A stretch of DNA of 64,000 nucleotides. Origin: Gamsiella multidivaricata. Lineage: Eukaryota > Mortierellomycota > Mortierellomycetes > Mortierellales > Mortierellaceae. Numbering within the stretch: position 1 is the stretch's first letter; the number at the start of each line of letters is the position of its first letter. Made by a program: the position numbers and the translations under genes. The stretch spans positions 186,001-250,000 of the forward strand of contig NW_026251759.1 of NCBI RefSeq assembly GCF_025024155.1, written 5' to 3'. Below the pieces are notes generated by a model, which was not told the DNA's origin, did not search any database, and saw only the letters and a list, made by a program, of their open reading frames with translations. This document shows, piece by piece, positions 47,243 through 59,825 of the stretch.

Positions 47243-49191
47243 ATGTCCTTGGGACCGTCTGCGAGCTGGAAGAGCACGTTCTTGAATGTGCCCCCATTGA
47301 CAAAGAGTGTATCGACAGCCGTGACACTGATGACAGCACTTGGGTTCTTGCTCCGCCTTCGGGACCTCGCCTTCTCCTACAGTGCGGCCGAAGGTGCCGA
47401 CTATGACGACTCTGAAGCAGATCTGGTACCTCTACTAGCCCTTGTCCCTGTCTCGTAAGTGTACCAAGGATGGAACGACCATAGACATGGAAGCAAGCAG
47501 GAACTGGAAACTACGGAGACTAAATCTCTCGTCTTCAAATGGCTCAAATGATAAATCGGTTGTTTAGGGCCCCATATCACCTCTGGACCTTTGCAACGGC
47601 ATCGTTTTTTGAACGGAATATCATAAAGGCAAGTGGAATAAATGATGCATTGGTGTCATCAACATGATCAGTAGAGGATGGCATTATGAGGATTGTATTA
47701 TGGGAATTGGATACGGCTTGTTCACCGCAGACCGCAGGTACAAAGTAGGAGCAATAAAAGCAGCATTGTCTGACTTCGCGTCTCTTTCTCGGCAAGCATT
47801 TTTCTAGTATGCCATCAATACCGCCATTCTCCTGGGCTGTGGTAAATACTTGGAGCGGGCCTGGGGATCTCGCGAGTTCTTCAAACTCCTCTGCATCTCC
47901 AGTATAGGTCCCATGCTTGGGATCTACCTGACCTACCTCTTCGGATATGTCATTCATGGTAATGACGAGCTGCTGTAAGTCCATTGATATCTCGCATTGC
48001 TGGCGCTATTACACTTTTACTATTGCCTTGTGACTATGCCATTTCTTGCATCAATATTTTTTTTCTTTGGCGCAACAGGGCTTTTGACACTGATAACTAT
48101 GATGCACCATTATTTCGCCTTGGCGATAGATATGACACAGAGGCATATGGGATGACAGGCGTGCTGGCAGGGTTTTTGGTCGGATTCAAGCAACTGTTGC
48201 CTGAGTACCTTGTCACAATTTGGGGCGCACTCTCAGTCCGCGTTAAGGTATCGCTTTCAGCTTCGTATATCGGTGACATGTGGACCATTACAGATGCAGG
48301 GAGCGGTAGCAAGGACAGACCTGGTTAACGGCCTCTCTCCCTTTTCTTTTTTTTTAGTCACTGCCATTACTGTTCACACTCTTTATGGTCTTTGAGGGTC
48401 TCATCTCCCATACCCAGATCCAGTTCTTGATGGCCATTTATGGCCTCTTTCTCTCCTGGATCTACTCCCGCTTCCTCAGAGTTCAAAATGGCATCCGCGG
48501 TGACAGAAGCGAGACGTTTTCGTTCGCCTCATTCTTCCCAGAGTTTATTCAGTAATTTATCGGGTTCATTCTATTTGATGTCTTTCGCACCTTTTCCCAT
48601 GAATGACAATGACAAGTTAAGGCTCATTGTTCGCACTTGATAATCGATAGACCTCCTGTCAAGGCCATTTCAGATTTTTGCTTCGGGGTCCTGGTAAAAC
48701 TCCATATTTTCTCACCCACAGGATACGGAGGCTTTCATTACGACCTAGAGAATCCTCAAATGGCCGGCTTGGGCCATACATTCACGCAACCTGGCAGTCT
48801 CCGCGCTGAAGCCGAGCGGCGGAGGTAATTATTTTGTCATTGCTTGATGATATATCGCTTCGAAATGGTTTTTAACCAGGCTTAACACATATCTCTTACA
48901 AATGATATGAATATGAACAGAACTTTGGCATTAAAGACATTGGACATGAAGATTCACGCAGCAGCTGGAAATAACAGCCCATTTTCAGGATCAGGAAGAT
49001 CCGCCGGATCATCGTCGGCAGCGCCAGTATCCTTGCTATCATTGTCCGCCGAGCCGTTGCCTTCAGCGGACGATGGTGAGGATGAGGTCCTGTTCGATGC
49101 CACAGCATTGAATGCAAACGAACCACCGGCATTGGAGCGACCCAAGGAGACGACTAGTAGCGAAGCAAAATCGGAAGCGGATATGGTATAG
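47243..49191 (+). CDS. TMEM115/YOL107W-like Golgi rhomboid-related membrane protein
   Basis: Golgi multi-pass protein linked in animals to retrograde transport and glycosylation; an inactive rhomboid-like fold. Seven exons: 47243-47454, 47568-47628, 47808-47974, 48079-48247, 48358-48551, 48651-48824, 48921-49191, all in phase, 415 residues. Conserved pieces are YHLWTFATASFFERNIIK, GKYLERAWGSREFFKLL, MTGVLAGFLVGFKQLLPEY and FASFFPEFIQ joined to PPVKAISDF. The C-terminus is soluble, including HYDLENPQMAGLG and a Ser/Glu-rich tail. Intron 2 has a GC donor (AAG|GCAAGT at 47629) and frame requires it; the GT six bases further on leads to a stop. The start fits, with a first hydrophobic segment at residues 17-40. 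Confidence 0.9.
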
Positions 49192-49902
49192 GCTGCTATA
49201 CACACCAAAAAAAAAAAGAAAAAAGAAATAGAAAAATTATAAAGGCTGCATCAAACCTATTGATTTGGTCAACGATTTGAGTAAGGGCTTGACTGTCGGT
49301 CGGAGTGCTGATTATACTACCAAAGAATTGGAGTAGTTCTTTTGGCCTCAATTTTTTTAAGGTTTTTTTAGAGCGTTTTGATGTTAGGGTTTATTAGGAG
49401 TTCTTCATGAGTAGAATCTAGTTATCCGGGGAGCTGGCTGCATGAAACGACGCAGAGCGAATGTGTTTTGTCGACAAAGTACAGTTGCTTTGGCACCAGG
49501 ACGCAAATTACTGTGGTATCTGGAGTCTGAGACACCTTAGACTCTATTCGCAAAGCGTATGGATAGATTGAATGACTGTGTCCATTTGGCCCCCCCTCCC
49601 CGCTTCTGCTCTGTGTGCTTAGCCCAATAAACATCCATGCTGGCTTCCTGGCAGTAATCGCTGGGACTAATGACCAATGCGTGCTTATCTACTTGGTTGC
49701 ATGCAGCAAAAACATCCGTGCACCTGCACGGAGGACGTTGTCGGCCAGCGAGTGACGCTCCTCATCCCCCTGACCCTCCTCGTCATAGGTCGTCTACGCG
49801 ACTTGAAACAAAAAATAAAAAGCGCGCAGTGCTCGGGTCTGTTGACGCCCTCTTCATTTCTTCAACATTTCTCATTCACCTTCTCATTCTCATTCTTCAT
49901 TC
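49192..49902. other. intergenic spacer
   Basis: Between the TMEM115-like and RING genes. A-rich tail, no gene recognised. Confidence 0.6.
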
Positions 49903-52105
49903 ATGTTCCGCGGTGCTTCCTTTTTCCTGCTCCTCAACTGGGTCTTTGTCGTCGTCTGGTTCGGCTCCTCCTTTGAATCCACAGCTGCCACTATCGTCGT
50001 CCTTGTACGAACAGCCTGCCTGTGTAAAAATTAACTTTTATTATTCTCCGGAGAATGGAATAAGGGAAGACTGACAATCTGCTCACCCTTTTACTTTTTG
50101 CAAACCCTGGCCCTGTCTGAGCACATAGGCGACAAATGATAGTTTTGTCGACAGAACAGCGGCCTTCGGACCACGAATCCCAGGACAAGGGTTTGTGCTC
50201 AACCTGATTGCCGTCGAGACGCTTGATCCTACCCAGGAAACAACCGCCTGTCGCCCAGTTTCTGACGTGTCCATCGCTGGGTCCTGGGCCGCCTTGGTCG
50301 AACGTGGAGGCGACTGCAGCTTTGTAGAGAAGGTCCGCAACATGCAGGCCAGTGGGGCCAGGGCTGTTATTGTTGGCGACAACCAGCGCAGTGGACTCAT
50401 TACGATGTATGCGCGAGGTACGGACAATGGTGCTCACACGCAACAACACATGCTTTGAATATGTCGCACATTCTCTTGCTTGCCCTTGCCTTTTAATCCC
50501 CACCGTCAATGCGTTCTCATTCGAGAAAGAAAAAGAGGGAAGAATAGACCGCGTGCTGGTTCAATTGATTGGGACACAAAGAAAGGAACCACATGTTGTT
50601 GTATAGCATCTGTTTTCCATATACTCATTCTATGTCATGGACGATAATGGCTACTTCTTCCTCTTTTTCCCCCGTCCGCAGCATATGCAGTGGAAAAAGG
50701 AGAGACATGTAAAAAATCTTTGGATCAAATGAGGACGCAGACAACAGACGTTGGTTGAATCGCTTGTTTGCAACCATGAACACACAAACAACACATGCGT
50801 ACCACACACTCGCACTCACAAAACAGGCCTAACCGACCTGCCCTGCCCTCTCTTGCCCTCTCTTTCCCTCTAATGGAGCCCCTCCACATACCATATTTCC
50901 CCCATACAGCATGCAAGGATCATATTTTGCTCCACAAAACGTGATGCATATCTTAGTATCGTTTTTATCCATGAGGGCCGCCCTTTCTTTTGACGTTAAT
51001 ACGTCCAACTTCGAATTGGTCCATAATAGAAGACACCTCAGATGTCCTGATCCCATCTGTCTTCATCGCCCAGCACCACTACCGGGAGCTGCGATACCTT
51101 GGCATAGGGTTCGGATGGGACTTTCTGATCAAAATGACGCCCGATGATCTGGACTGGTAAGTGCATCCCACACTCCGATCAAGAAACAGGAAACAGGAAC
51201 CAGGAACCAGGAACAAAATACCACCTGATGTTAGACTCATATCCTAACCGCCAGATCTGTAACTACATTATCCTCTTGCGTCTAGGCCGCTGCTGGACGT
51301 AATCATCTTCATCGTCCTCTCCCCCGCGTTCGTGCTCTTCTTCCTCTACTTCCTATGGCGTGTCCGTATTCGCCAACAACACGTTGCAGATCTGGCGCCA
51401 ACCGAGACCGTGACAAACTTACCCATCAAAATCTTCTATGCTTCAAAGCTCAAGGAGAACGACCCTGTTGAGTGCGTGATCTGTCTGGACGACTTTGAGG
51501 ACGAGGCCGAGCTACGCGTCCTGCCCTGTCGACACGAGTACCATGTCGCATGTATCGATAGTTGGCTTACGACGCGCAAGAAATTTGTACGCTTCTATTG
51601 AATCTACCGCTGCTTTATGCGCTCTGTCATTATGCTCCGAGCTAATACCGTTTCCATTCTGTTTCTACAGTGTCCGATTTGCAAACGGGATATCTGCACA
51701 TCTACGGAATCAACGCCTCTGCTTTCCAACAACGCGTCATCGTCATCCTCATCCTCACCAACTGCCACCAATATCCCGCGACGAGCACTACCATCCAGCA
51801 GGGCGAATCCTCAGACCAGCGCTGCTCTAGCGAATCTGTCCCTTCTCGCGCCTCCTCCTCCTCCTCCTTCAACTACATCCTCTTCATCGTCCTCTTCATC
51901 ATCCTCTTCAGGGCCCTCTTCGTCTTCAGCTAGACCCTTTCTCAGTAGCATCGTGGCATCCACATGGCCACCTGAGAACCATCGATCCAGTACGGGTCGA
52001 TACGATGGACCATCCACTTCTGAGAATGCAGCGACTGTTGCAAGAAATCCAGGGTCATCAGTACAACCACAAGTACAAACAGTTCCAGGAATACAACGGC
52101 AGTAG
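49903..52105 (+). CDS. PA-TM-RING E3 ubiquitin ligase (RNF13/RNF167 type)
   Basis: Endomembrane ubiquitin ligase with a lumenal protease-associated domain. Exons 49903-50021, 50155-50417, 51030-51156, 51286-51586, 51671-52105; 414 residues in phase. N-terminal signal peptide MFRGASFFLLLNWVFVVVWF. PA domain includes FGPRIPGQGFVLNLIAVE, WAALVERGGDCSFVEKVRN, GARAVIVGDN and VLIPSVFIAQHHYREL. One membrane segment (VIIFIVLSPAFVLFFLYFLW) precedes the RING-H2: CVICLDDFEDEAELRVLPC, RHEYHVACIDSWL and CPIC (C3H2C3 complete). The tail is very Ser-rich with a P8 run. The exon 1 donor (CCT|GTGTAA) is weak and could shift by a few residues. The intron at 50418-51029 is long (612 nt). Confidence 0.88.
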
Positions 52106-53507
52106 CCGGACCATGCCATGGAGTAGGAGCGTTTTTTTTTTTTTCGGAGGGCTTGATGTAGCCGGAGATATGGAAGATTAAGAAGAGAGATGTTGTTCTA
52201 GGCGCATTCCACTTCGTATAGACAATAAATCAGTGCTATTGGCATCTTGTTAGCAATACGCGATGGAGCCAGGACAGATGGAGAAAAAGAGAATGGATAA
52301 AGCTCAGCTTTTGAATTTCCCTTGTTTCTTGACCGCATAGCACAAGATCTCTTCGCGCACGAGGAATGGCGCTGCAAATCAAGCCATTGGATCGGAATGT
52401 GTGCGCTGCAGGCTTATTTGGAATAGCAGATGGAGGGAAAGCAATATTCAACGGAAGAGCTTTCTATATTGGTTTTGAGTGAACGGGCTAGCCATTGGCG
52501 TAAAGTACAGTCTCAGTACAATGGTTACATGTAGCGATGCTGTGTATGAGTTGCCTCGACAATGCAATAGAGCGTCGCGGTATAGTATCCGCTTCTCTGA
52601 TATGCACTCCGAGTAACTAGATATAGATAGCACCGCGAGTACTTGCCAAGTACTCTTATAGATACTCATCCGTGAGTCAAACATGAAGGTGGGAGCCCTG
52701 GACGCGTCGTTTTGAGAATACAACTATAGGGGCGCGAGAGAGATCAATTTGCGCAGAAAGCGCGTTATATATACTTCAAGATTGCATTACGCAGATTACC
52801 CTCCAAGAAGGAAGACCTTGGCTCTGTATTTTATGAGCTGCAGAAACAAAGACACAGAACTGATCAAAGACCTTAAGGCCCACATGGACTTTGCAGAGTT
52901 TGGCCCTGTTTTCTCTAAGGATATTCTGTCGACGCGGCTTTCCAGACCTGAAGTACGGACACGTAAAAGTCAACTCGATGGATTACATACTCGATTATCT
53001 TCATTTTTTTTTTTTTTTTGTTTAAATCAGTCGACAGTATTTGAGGATTAGCAAAACAGTTTAGAAAGGATCTTGACCCAACTGGTCAAAAGAAATCCTG
53101 CTTCGATCCAGGCAAAAGGAATTGGTATTCAACCATGAATATGTACTTGGTGTAATAAACCGGGAGCTGGACCTGGTCTTCGGTGTTAAATCGTTTCGTG
53201 CCGTGAATTATGGACACTCGCAATTCCGCATTGTCTTTCGTCGCTTTGCAGCTCATATATGACTTGCATGCAATGAACCATACTTTGGGCGGAGTAGCGA
53301 ATACACAGGGGTCCCGAGAGTGCACCACGCCGCTTCATTTCCTGAAAGGGTGGCTGAGGATTTGAATTGCTTCAAGCCAATCAGAACTCCCAGCTCAGGG
53401 GCGACTGTACAGCACAGAAAAGGACCGATGCATTCCATCCCGCTACTTGCTCACTCCACTTTCCATTCCCACTCGTCTGTTCATTCCCTGATCACTAGAC
53501 AATCGTC
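52106..53507. other. intergenic region, no supported gene
   Basis: Frames at 52749-53051 (+, with DTELIKDLKAHMDFAEFGP) and 53086-53328 (-, with EDQVQLPVYYTKYIFMVEY) look faintly protein-like but have no recognisable family or exon partners. They may be remnants. Contains a T-run at 53006-53021. Confidence 0.45.
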
Positions 53508-54223
53508 ATGTCCAACTACAACGACAGCCAGCGATACACCTCGAACTCGGGCAGGGCCCCTAACCCTGCCAAGAACCGCCAGATCCCCAACGACCTCAGG
53601 GCTAACGGCACCAACGGTGTCTTGTGCTTCGGCTGCGGACAGACAAAGACGCGTCTGGCATTCAGTGAGACCCAGCTCAAGAAGGCCGCCAACAAGAAGC
53701 ACCAAATCATGTGCAAGAGCTGTAAGTCCACTACAAACCACTGCATCTCACACTTTTTGCTTTCGTTTCGCTTCTTGCTTTTGCTTCAAAACGACAGCTA
53801 TGGTTCAGCTCCAAGTCAATGCACGACAGTCTACTATACCACAGACGAAGAGCACCGATCATTAACACTGTCAACTGTTGCTTCATGTTGTAGGTATCCC
53901 CGCCCAGCCAACCACACTCAGATGTATAAGGTGCTCAAAGTCACTTCCCATGGATAGTTTCTCCAAGGTATGGTCCTATATCAACGTTGGACTGAGCTGA
54001 ACAGGACTGGACATTGACAGGTGGTAATCCAAGGACCGTGATTGACCACTGACAGCCATCGGTATGTATTTGATCCGCGCAACTATAGACACAGAGAAAG
54101 CGTCAGGAGAAGGCTACATGCATCGAGTGCCGCACTTCTATTGACGAAGACGACTCTCAGGACGACTTTGACATAGAGGAGGACCCTGATTGGTACGAGG
54201 GCGATATCAGGGACATTTTGTAA
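53508..54223 (+). CDS. Stc1-domain zinc-binding protein
   Basis: Small Cys-rich protein of the Stc1 class. In fission yeast Stc1 links the RNAi effector Argonaute/RITS to the CLRC H3K9 methyltransferase. Exons 53508-53721, 53894-53967, 54089-54223 join in phase; 140 residues. The domain spans about residues 40-120: VLCFGCGQTKTRLAFSETQL, MCKSCI, LRCIRCSKSLPMDSFSKTQR, KRQEKATCIECR, with four CxxC-type pairs. It ends in an acidic tail (DDSQDDFDIEEDPDW). S. pombe function is established; the role in this fungus is inferred. Other Stc1-domain proteins exist with unknown roles. Confidence 0.75.
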
Positions 54224-54623
54224 ACAGGACCTGGGTTGGATTCCTCAGCTGGGTCAGCACACAGCGCTTTCCAGGACCCACCTGAGCTCCTTCTTTTCTG
54301 GCACCATATAGTATTCGATTTGATACTGCCTTTTCTTTTCTCTGTCCATTATTGAACAGGGCAGGGGTTTTTTCTCAATAAAAAAAGTCCAATTGGGGTG
54401 CCAATTGGCAGCCTAATTAAAGGGCCGCAACTTTTTTTCCTTCACTGCACAATCATGTGAGAGCAAGCCACCACGCATTTTTTTTCCTTCGCCCGCTCAT
54501 TTCGATCCAAGGAGGATCCCTCGCAGCACCTTTTTTTTTGTTTGTTCGTTTGGTTGTTCGATTCGTCACCCTTCTCCATAGCCGACCAAGCTGCCCTAAT
54601 TTATATACATTAATCCCACAGCC
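54224..54623. other. spacer and probable PRPP synthetase promoter
   Basis: No gene. Contains paired CCAATTGG-like motifs near 54391-54408 and TTATATAC just before the ATG. Confidence 0.5.
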
Positions 54624-56136
54624 ATGGCCACGAACAGCATCAAGATCTTTGCCGGTAACTCCCATGTCGAGTTGGCCAAGCTGGTTGCTCGGTAAGGACA
54701 TCTGACCGTCGCTGTTCGTTTTCGGGAATGCCTCTGGGGAATCAAAGGACGGCCCAAGCAGGACACAATCACGCCAGAGCAGGAAAAATGACCACATATG
54801 GCAAATACGACGACCACTATCAGCGGCATACTGTGTCAACCCTACAGAAACGGCATGGGACACCATACAGTTCAACGACCGTTGCTCCTCCGTCTCCGGC
54901 ACAAGTGGGAGCTCAGTTTGCATTTTTCTCACGAGAAACCTCAGCCCCGAGCCATGGTTGTTTCAGTGACTGTGGGCGGGCCGCATATATATTTTTTTTT
55001 TTTTGCTTCTCCACTTTCTTGTCTGAGCGTTCCGAGAGTGGCCGCTCACAGCATATTGAGCAATAATACTCACCATGCAATTGGAATCCATCGCTGCTTC
55101 TGTTTGATAGCCGCCTCGGAACCGAGCTCTCCAAAGCTGTTGTGCTCAAGTACTCGAACCAGGAGACCTCGGTCACCATTGGAGAGTCCGTGCGTGATGA
55201 GGATGTGTACATTATCCAGTCTGGGTGCGGCGAGATCAACGACAACTTGATGGAGCTCCTCATCATGATCAACGCCTGCAAGACCGCCTCTGCTCGCCGT
55301 ATCACCGCTATCATCCCCTGCTTCCCCTATGCTCGTCAGGACAAGAAGGACAAGTCGCGTGCCCCCATCACCGCAAAGTTGATTGCCAACATGTTGACCG
55401 TTGCCGGCGCCAACCACGTTATCACTATGGATCTTCATGCCTCTCAGATCCAGGGATTCTTCAACGTTCCCGTCGACAACCTGTACGCGGAGCCCAACAC
55501 TTTGAGATACATCGCCGAGAACATTCCTGATTACAAGAACGGCGTTATCGTCTCGCCTGATGCTGGTGGTGCCAAGAGGTAATGAACACGGCTGTGCGAC
55601 CATGCTTTGGAGTCACACTCGATGACCAATCGATCAATATCGCATATTGATTCTGAATGATCAAGCGGCGCTGACGAACTGTTTTCATCACTTTGCGGTC
55701 GCCACTATGTAGAGCTACGTCGATTGCCGATCGTCTGGACTTGGACTTTGCTCTGATCCACAAGGAGCGCAAGAAGGCCAACGAGGTCTCGAGGATGGTC
55801 TTGGTCGGAGATGTTAAGGGAAAGATCGCAATTTTGGTAGATGATATGGCCGATACCTGCGGTACTCTCGGATTGGCAGCCAAGACGCTGGCAGAGAATG
55901 GTGCCATCAAGGTCTACGCCATTGTCACGCACGGCATTCTGTGCGGCAAGGCTGTGCAGGTCATCAATGACAGCGTCCTGACCAAGGTCGTCGTCACTAA
56001 CACTGTTCCTCATGAGGATAAGAAGAAAATCTGCCCCAAGTTGGATACGATTGACATCTCTGGCACGCTTGCTGAAGCCATTCGTCGCACACACAATGGA
56101 GAGTCTGTCAGCTATCTTTTCAACCATGCTGTCTAA
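54624..56136 (+). CDS. PRS: ribose-phosphate pyrophosphokinase (PRPP synthetase)
   Basis: Makes 5-phosphoribosyl-1-pyrophosphate from ribose 5-phosphate and ATP for nucleotide, His and Trp synthesis. Exons 54624-54691, 55111-55578, 55713-56136; 319 residues, the usual length. Key pieces are [12 protein letters not shown] at the N-terminus, the ATP loop [19 protein letters not shown], the Mg/ribose site [22 protein letters not shown], and the PRPP-binding loop [13 protein letters not shown]. The flexible catalytic region is present ([14 protein letters not shown]). The first intron is long (419 nt). Which yeast PRS paralogue it matches cannot be told without alignment. Confidence 0.95.
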
Positions 56137-56875
56137 AAGGCATTTATATCTCCCCACTCTCACTCTCTGTTTTACATTATTTTTTTCTTGTCTTATCAAA
56201 CCGAAGCATTGGGACTTTATGGCCCTCGATTTTTATTACACACACACACACTCACACATTCATCAACTCGCACACTTCTCATTTTCACAATAAACACTTG
56301 GTCTGAAAACAAACAGAGGAGGAGAAAAGAAAATGCGGACGGGCGGAGTGAGCATCGCTTCTCCGCATTTTTAAAATCCAGGGGCGCAATGAGCCAACTT
56401 TAAATAAACAGCATTGGTTGGTATTCTTTCAGACTCCCCATTCTTTCAGCTTTTCATCTTGCTATAAAACGATCAAGACATTTCCATCTACCATCCCCAC
56501 TCCCGAAGACTCCATCCCGAGTCTTCACAAGACGAACACAACCTCAAGCTGGCTTCGATATCAGGAACACCGCTTCTCGCACCCCAACCGAGTCATTATC
56601 CCAACCAGTCACCCTCGCCATCTTCAGGGATCAAAGCACAGGTTGAAGAGTCCACTCGAGGGCACGGCCAAGATACCAACACCACTGGAACAACGCCATC
56701 CAGTACGGTCATTGAGCCCACTAATCCGTCAATACTTCGACAAAGGCGTGCCACCAACGTACCAGACGTACCAGACGCACCAGCGAGTAAGAGCCTGGAC
56801 GGTACTGAGCTCGGAGTGGCTGAACACGACAGATCATTGACCCAGCCTTCACCGCCCGAAAAGCAGGACCTGAAC
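56137..56875. other. spacer and leader of the mannosidase gene
   Basis: The frame at 56418-56840 is low complexity and unsupported. A CA microsatellite lies near 56239-56255. Confidence 0.5.
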
Positions 56876-59311
56876 ATGTTCCGGAGACAAGACCAGGGCA
56901 ACGGAATTCCCTTCTATCAGTCTCGGGACGACTCCGATGACAAATACGGCAAGGCACCCATGGGTGTCCACTCACAGGTATATTGCAGGAAGCGGTATCG
57001 CCATTCAGATCAAGTCCTCTATCGAGTACACTCGGTTATCCGCACATGTTTCTGACGATGTGCGATATGCTTAGAAGCAATCTAGGTTTCGTATTCGGCG
57101 CAGGCTGGTGGTCGTCGTCGGAGGTCTTTTTGCATTATCCTTAGTGGCTTTACGACGGACGCTGTCGCCAGTCCAACGCCCCGGTGCCCCCCTTTCATCA
57201 TCAAAAGGTACAAATGCGATCCAGTAATAGAATATGGCTGATCAAATAGTTTTTCTGTCTATTCTCACATCTGTTCTATTCATTTGATAATGCGCAGAAA
57301 ATATCGGAGGCCGCATTAAGGCGCCTGCGTCGACTCCAGTGCTGTGGGAAGAGCGCAAGGACAGGGTCAAAGCGGCGTTCAAGCACTCCTGGGGTGCATA
57401 CCGCAGGGATGCTTGGGGCAAGGATGAATATCACCCTGTCTCAAAGACGGGAACAAATATGGTTAAGAAGGGACAAGGGTTCACGATTGTCGACTCGTTG
57501 GATACGATCCTAGTGATGGGTCTTAAAGATGAGTTCGAGGAGGCCAGGGCATGGGTCCGTGACGAACTGGACTTCAATCAGGAGGGACAAGTCAACCTAT
57601 TTGAGACCACGATTCGAGTGCTTGGTGGACTCCTGGCCGCATATGATCAGTCGGGTCATGACTCAATCTTTTTGACCAAGGCTGTGGATCTTGCGGATCG
57701 CCTAATGGGCGCGTTTAAAACTTCGAGCGGGATCCCATACGCAGATGTACATCTTCAGAGTGGGCGCGGTGTACCGGGACATGAAGGCGGCATCAGCACA
57801 ACATCGGAGGTATCGACACTACAGCTGGAATTCAAATATCTGTCGTATCTCACAGGCGATGACAAGTACTGGCGCGCGGCTGAGAATGTGATTCTAAAGA
57901 TGAGGGAGCTGGACAGTTTGGATGGGTTGGTTCCTATTTATATCAATCCTTACAATGGCAAGTTCCACGGAGAGGAGATCCGACTTGGTTCACGCGGCGA
58001 CAGCTATTATGGTAAGATTTACTGTATTTATAGGTCTTCAAGGAGGCAGGAAGGAAGCGCTGCCAGGTTCTTCTTGCTAACATCCTTGTGTGTTTGCTAG
58101 AATACTTGATCAAGCAGTATCTTCAGACGTCAAAGACAGAGTCGGTTTACAAGGAGATGTACGACCATGCCATTTCTGGAGTCAAGAAGCACCTCATCGG
58201 CAGGACCATCCCGAACCATTTGCTGTTCATTGGCGAGATTTTCAAGCACGCGCCCACGGCACTTAGCCCAAAGATGGATCATCTTGTTTGCTTCTTGGGC
58301 GGAACAATGGCTCTTTCCTCGACGGAAGGAAAGACGCTCAATAACAAAGACTTTCCCCGATCTGGATTCACACGTCTGGAAGAGGAGGATTTCAGGATCG
58401 GAGAAGAGCTGACGGAGGCTTGCTACGAGATGTACAATCAGACAGAGACGGGATTGGCGCCCGAGATCGTTTATTGGGTGCAGAACAAGGATCAGATTGT
58501 AGGCAAGAGTGAGCTGGAGCACACACCGGGATCGGACTTTATTATCAACAACAGAGATGGGCACAACTGGCTTCGACCCGAGACCGTCGAGAGTCTTTTC
58601 TACATGTGGCGGTTTACTGGGGATGAGAAGTATCGGTATGTGTTTGTTCGCGTTTGATATGAATGCTGCTTTGTCTTGTAAACGACAAGAGTCTAATCTG
58701 TATTTTTTTTTCTCTCGCCATCTTTTCGCAACATGTATTGCAGCGAGTGGGGTTGGAAGATCTTTGAGGCCATAGAGACATACAGCAAGGTCGCTTCTGG
58801 CGGATATAGTTCTATCCATGACATTCGCCGCAAGAACAACATTGCGTTCTCGGATAAGATGGAGACGTTCTTCTTGGCGGAGACGCTCAAGTATTTGTAT
58901 CTGCTCTTTGGACCGAATGATGTCTTCCCGCTCGACAAATATGTTTTCAACACGGAAGCCCATCCCTTACCGGTTTTCGTCCCACCTAAGGATTTGCTGG
59001 AGAGGATCCATGCCAACAAGGAGGACGATAAAAAGGATATGTTTGCAAAGGTAGCTGCGGATGCCGAGGCACGGGCAGCGGGAATAATGGATAAGCATGC
59101 GTTGGAACAGATAAACGTGCCAGGTCCATCAGAGGAGCAGGTAACGACAGCGGATGAAGTTGATCAAGCGCTTAAAGAACTTGCAGTTGAGAAGGAGGGA
59201 GAGGAGGATGGCGAGGTCGAGGGGATTCCAGAGGTCGAGGTTGAGTATGAGGAGCCCTTGGACGAAACTGTGAATGGTGAAGACAGCGAGACAGGCGAGA
59301 AGGGGCCTTGA
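56876..59311 (+). CDS. GH47 class I alpha-1,2-mannosidase, ER/Golgi type
   Basis: Trims alpha-1,2-linked mannose from N-glycans in the early secretory pathway. Exons 56876-56977, 57075-57207, 57298-58011, 58101-58635, 58744-59311; 683 residues. A cytosolic N-tail (MFRRQDQGNGIPFY) and RIRRR precede one signal anchor (LVVVVGGLFALSLVAL), making a type II protein. The catalytic domain shows FKHSWGAYRRDAWGKDE, TIVDSLDTILVMGL, LFETTIRVLGGLLAAYD, SEVSTLQLEFKYLS, RPETVESLFYMWRFTGDEKY and FLAETLKYLYLLF, all GH47 marks with their acidic residues. After the domain (FNTEAHPLP) an about 100-residue acidic tail follows, which is unusual; such tails may bind partners. The start ATG is the first in frame. 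Confidence 0.92.
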
Positions 59312-59825
59312 AGGGCGAGTAGTAGCTGTGGTTGTACATCACTCCACAATAAACCAGTATATTGCCCCTCCTTCCTTCCTTCCCTTGACCGCCTTCGATG
59401 TCTACCATGTGTACTATATACCATACGGAAATGCGCGGTTCCATGTAGAAGAACATGGACTGCTCAACAGCCAATGGACGCACGGCCTCGTTTTGGGTGA
59501 TGCAGACATGGGGTGCAGGGCATTTTCTTTTTTCTTTTTTTCCCGCGTTTCTTTCTTTTCCCTTCTTTCCCTTCTTTCCTCCACCAACCTTTCCTCGATC
59601 TTTTGCATCCGTCCTGCCTATGCTCTCCCAGCTATTCTCCCATGCGACTGCCCCTACACCCGGACCCAGAAACACATAGGCAATTCAGCTCCATCCGTAT
59701 ATCCACCTTGCATCCATTCTATCCCACGCACTGCACGCACCCCAGGAATACACAGCCGAGTTCACACGCACTTCTACTTCTTTCCTCGCTGTCCATACAA
59801 GCCTCCAACAGCAAGAGCGGTCGCC
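59312..59825. other. intergenic spacer
   Basis: Leader-like CT-rich sequence before the DCAF6-like gene. No gene. Confidence 0.55.

Noticed and set aside
52749..53051. Plus-strand frame DTELIKDLKAHMDFAEFGP
   Set aside because: Looks mildly protein-like, but no partner exons, no known family and it runs into a T-run.
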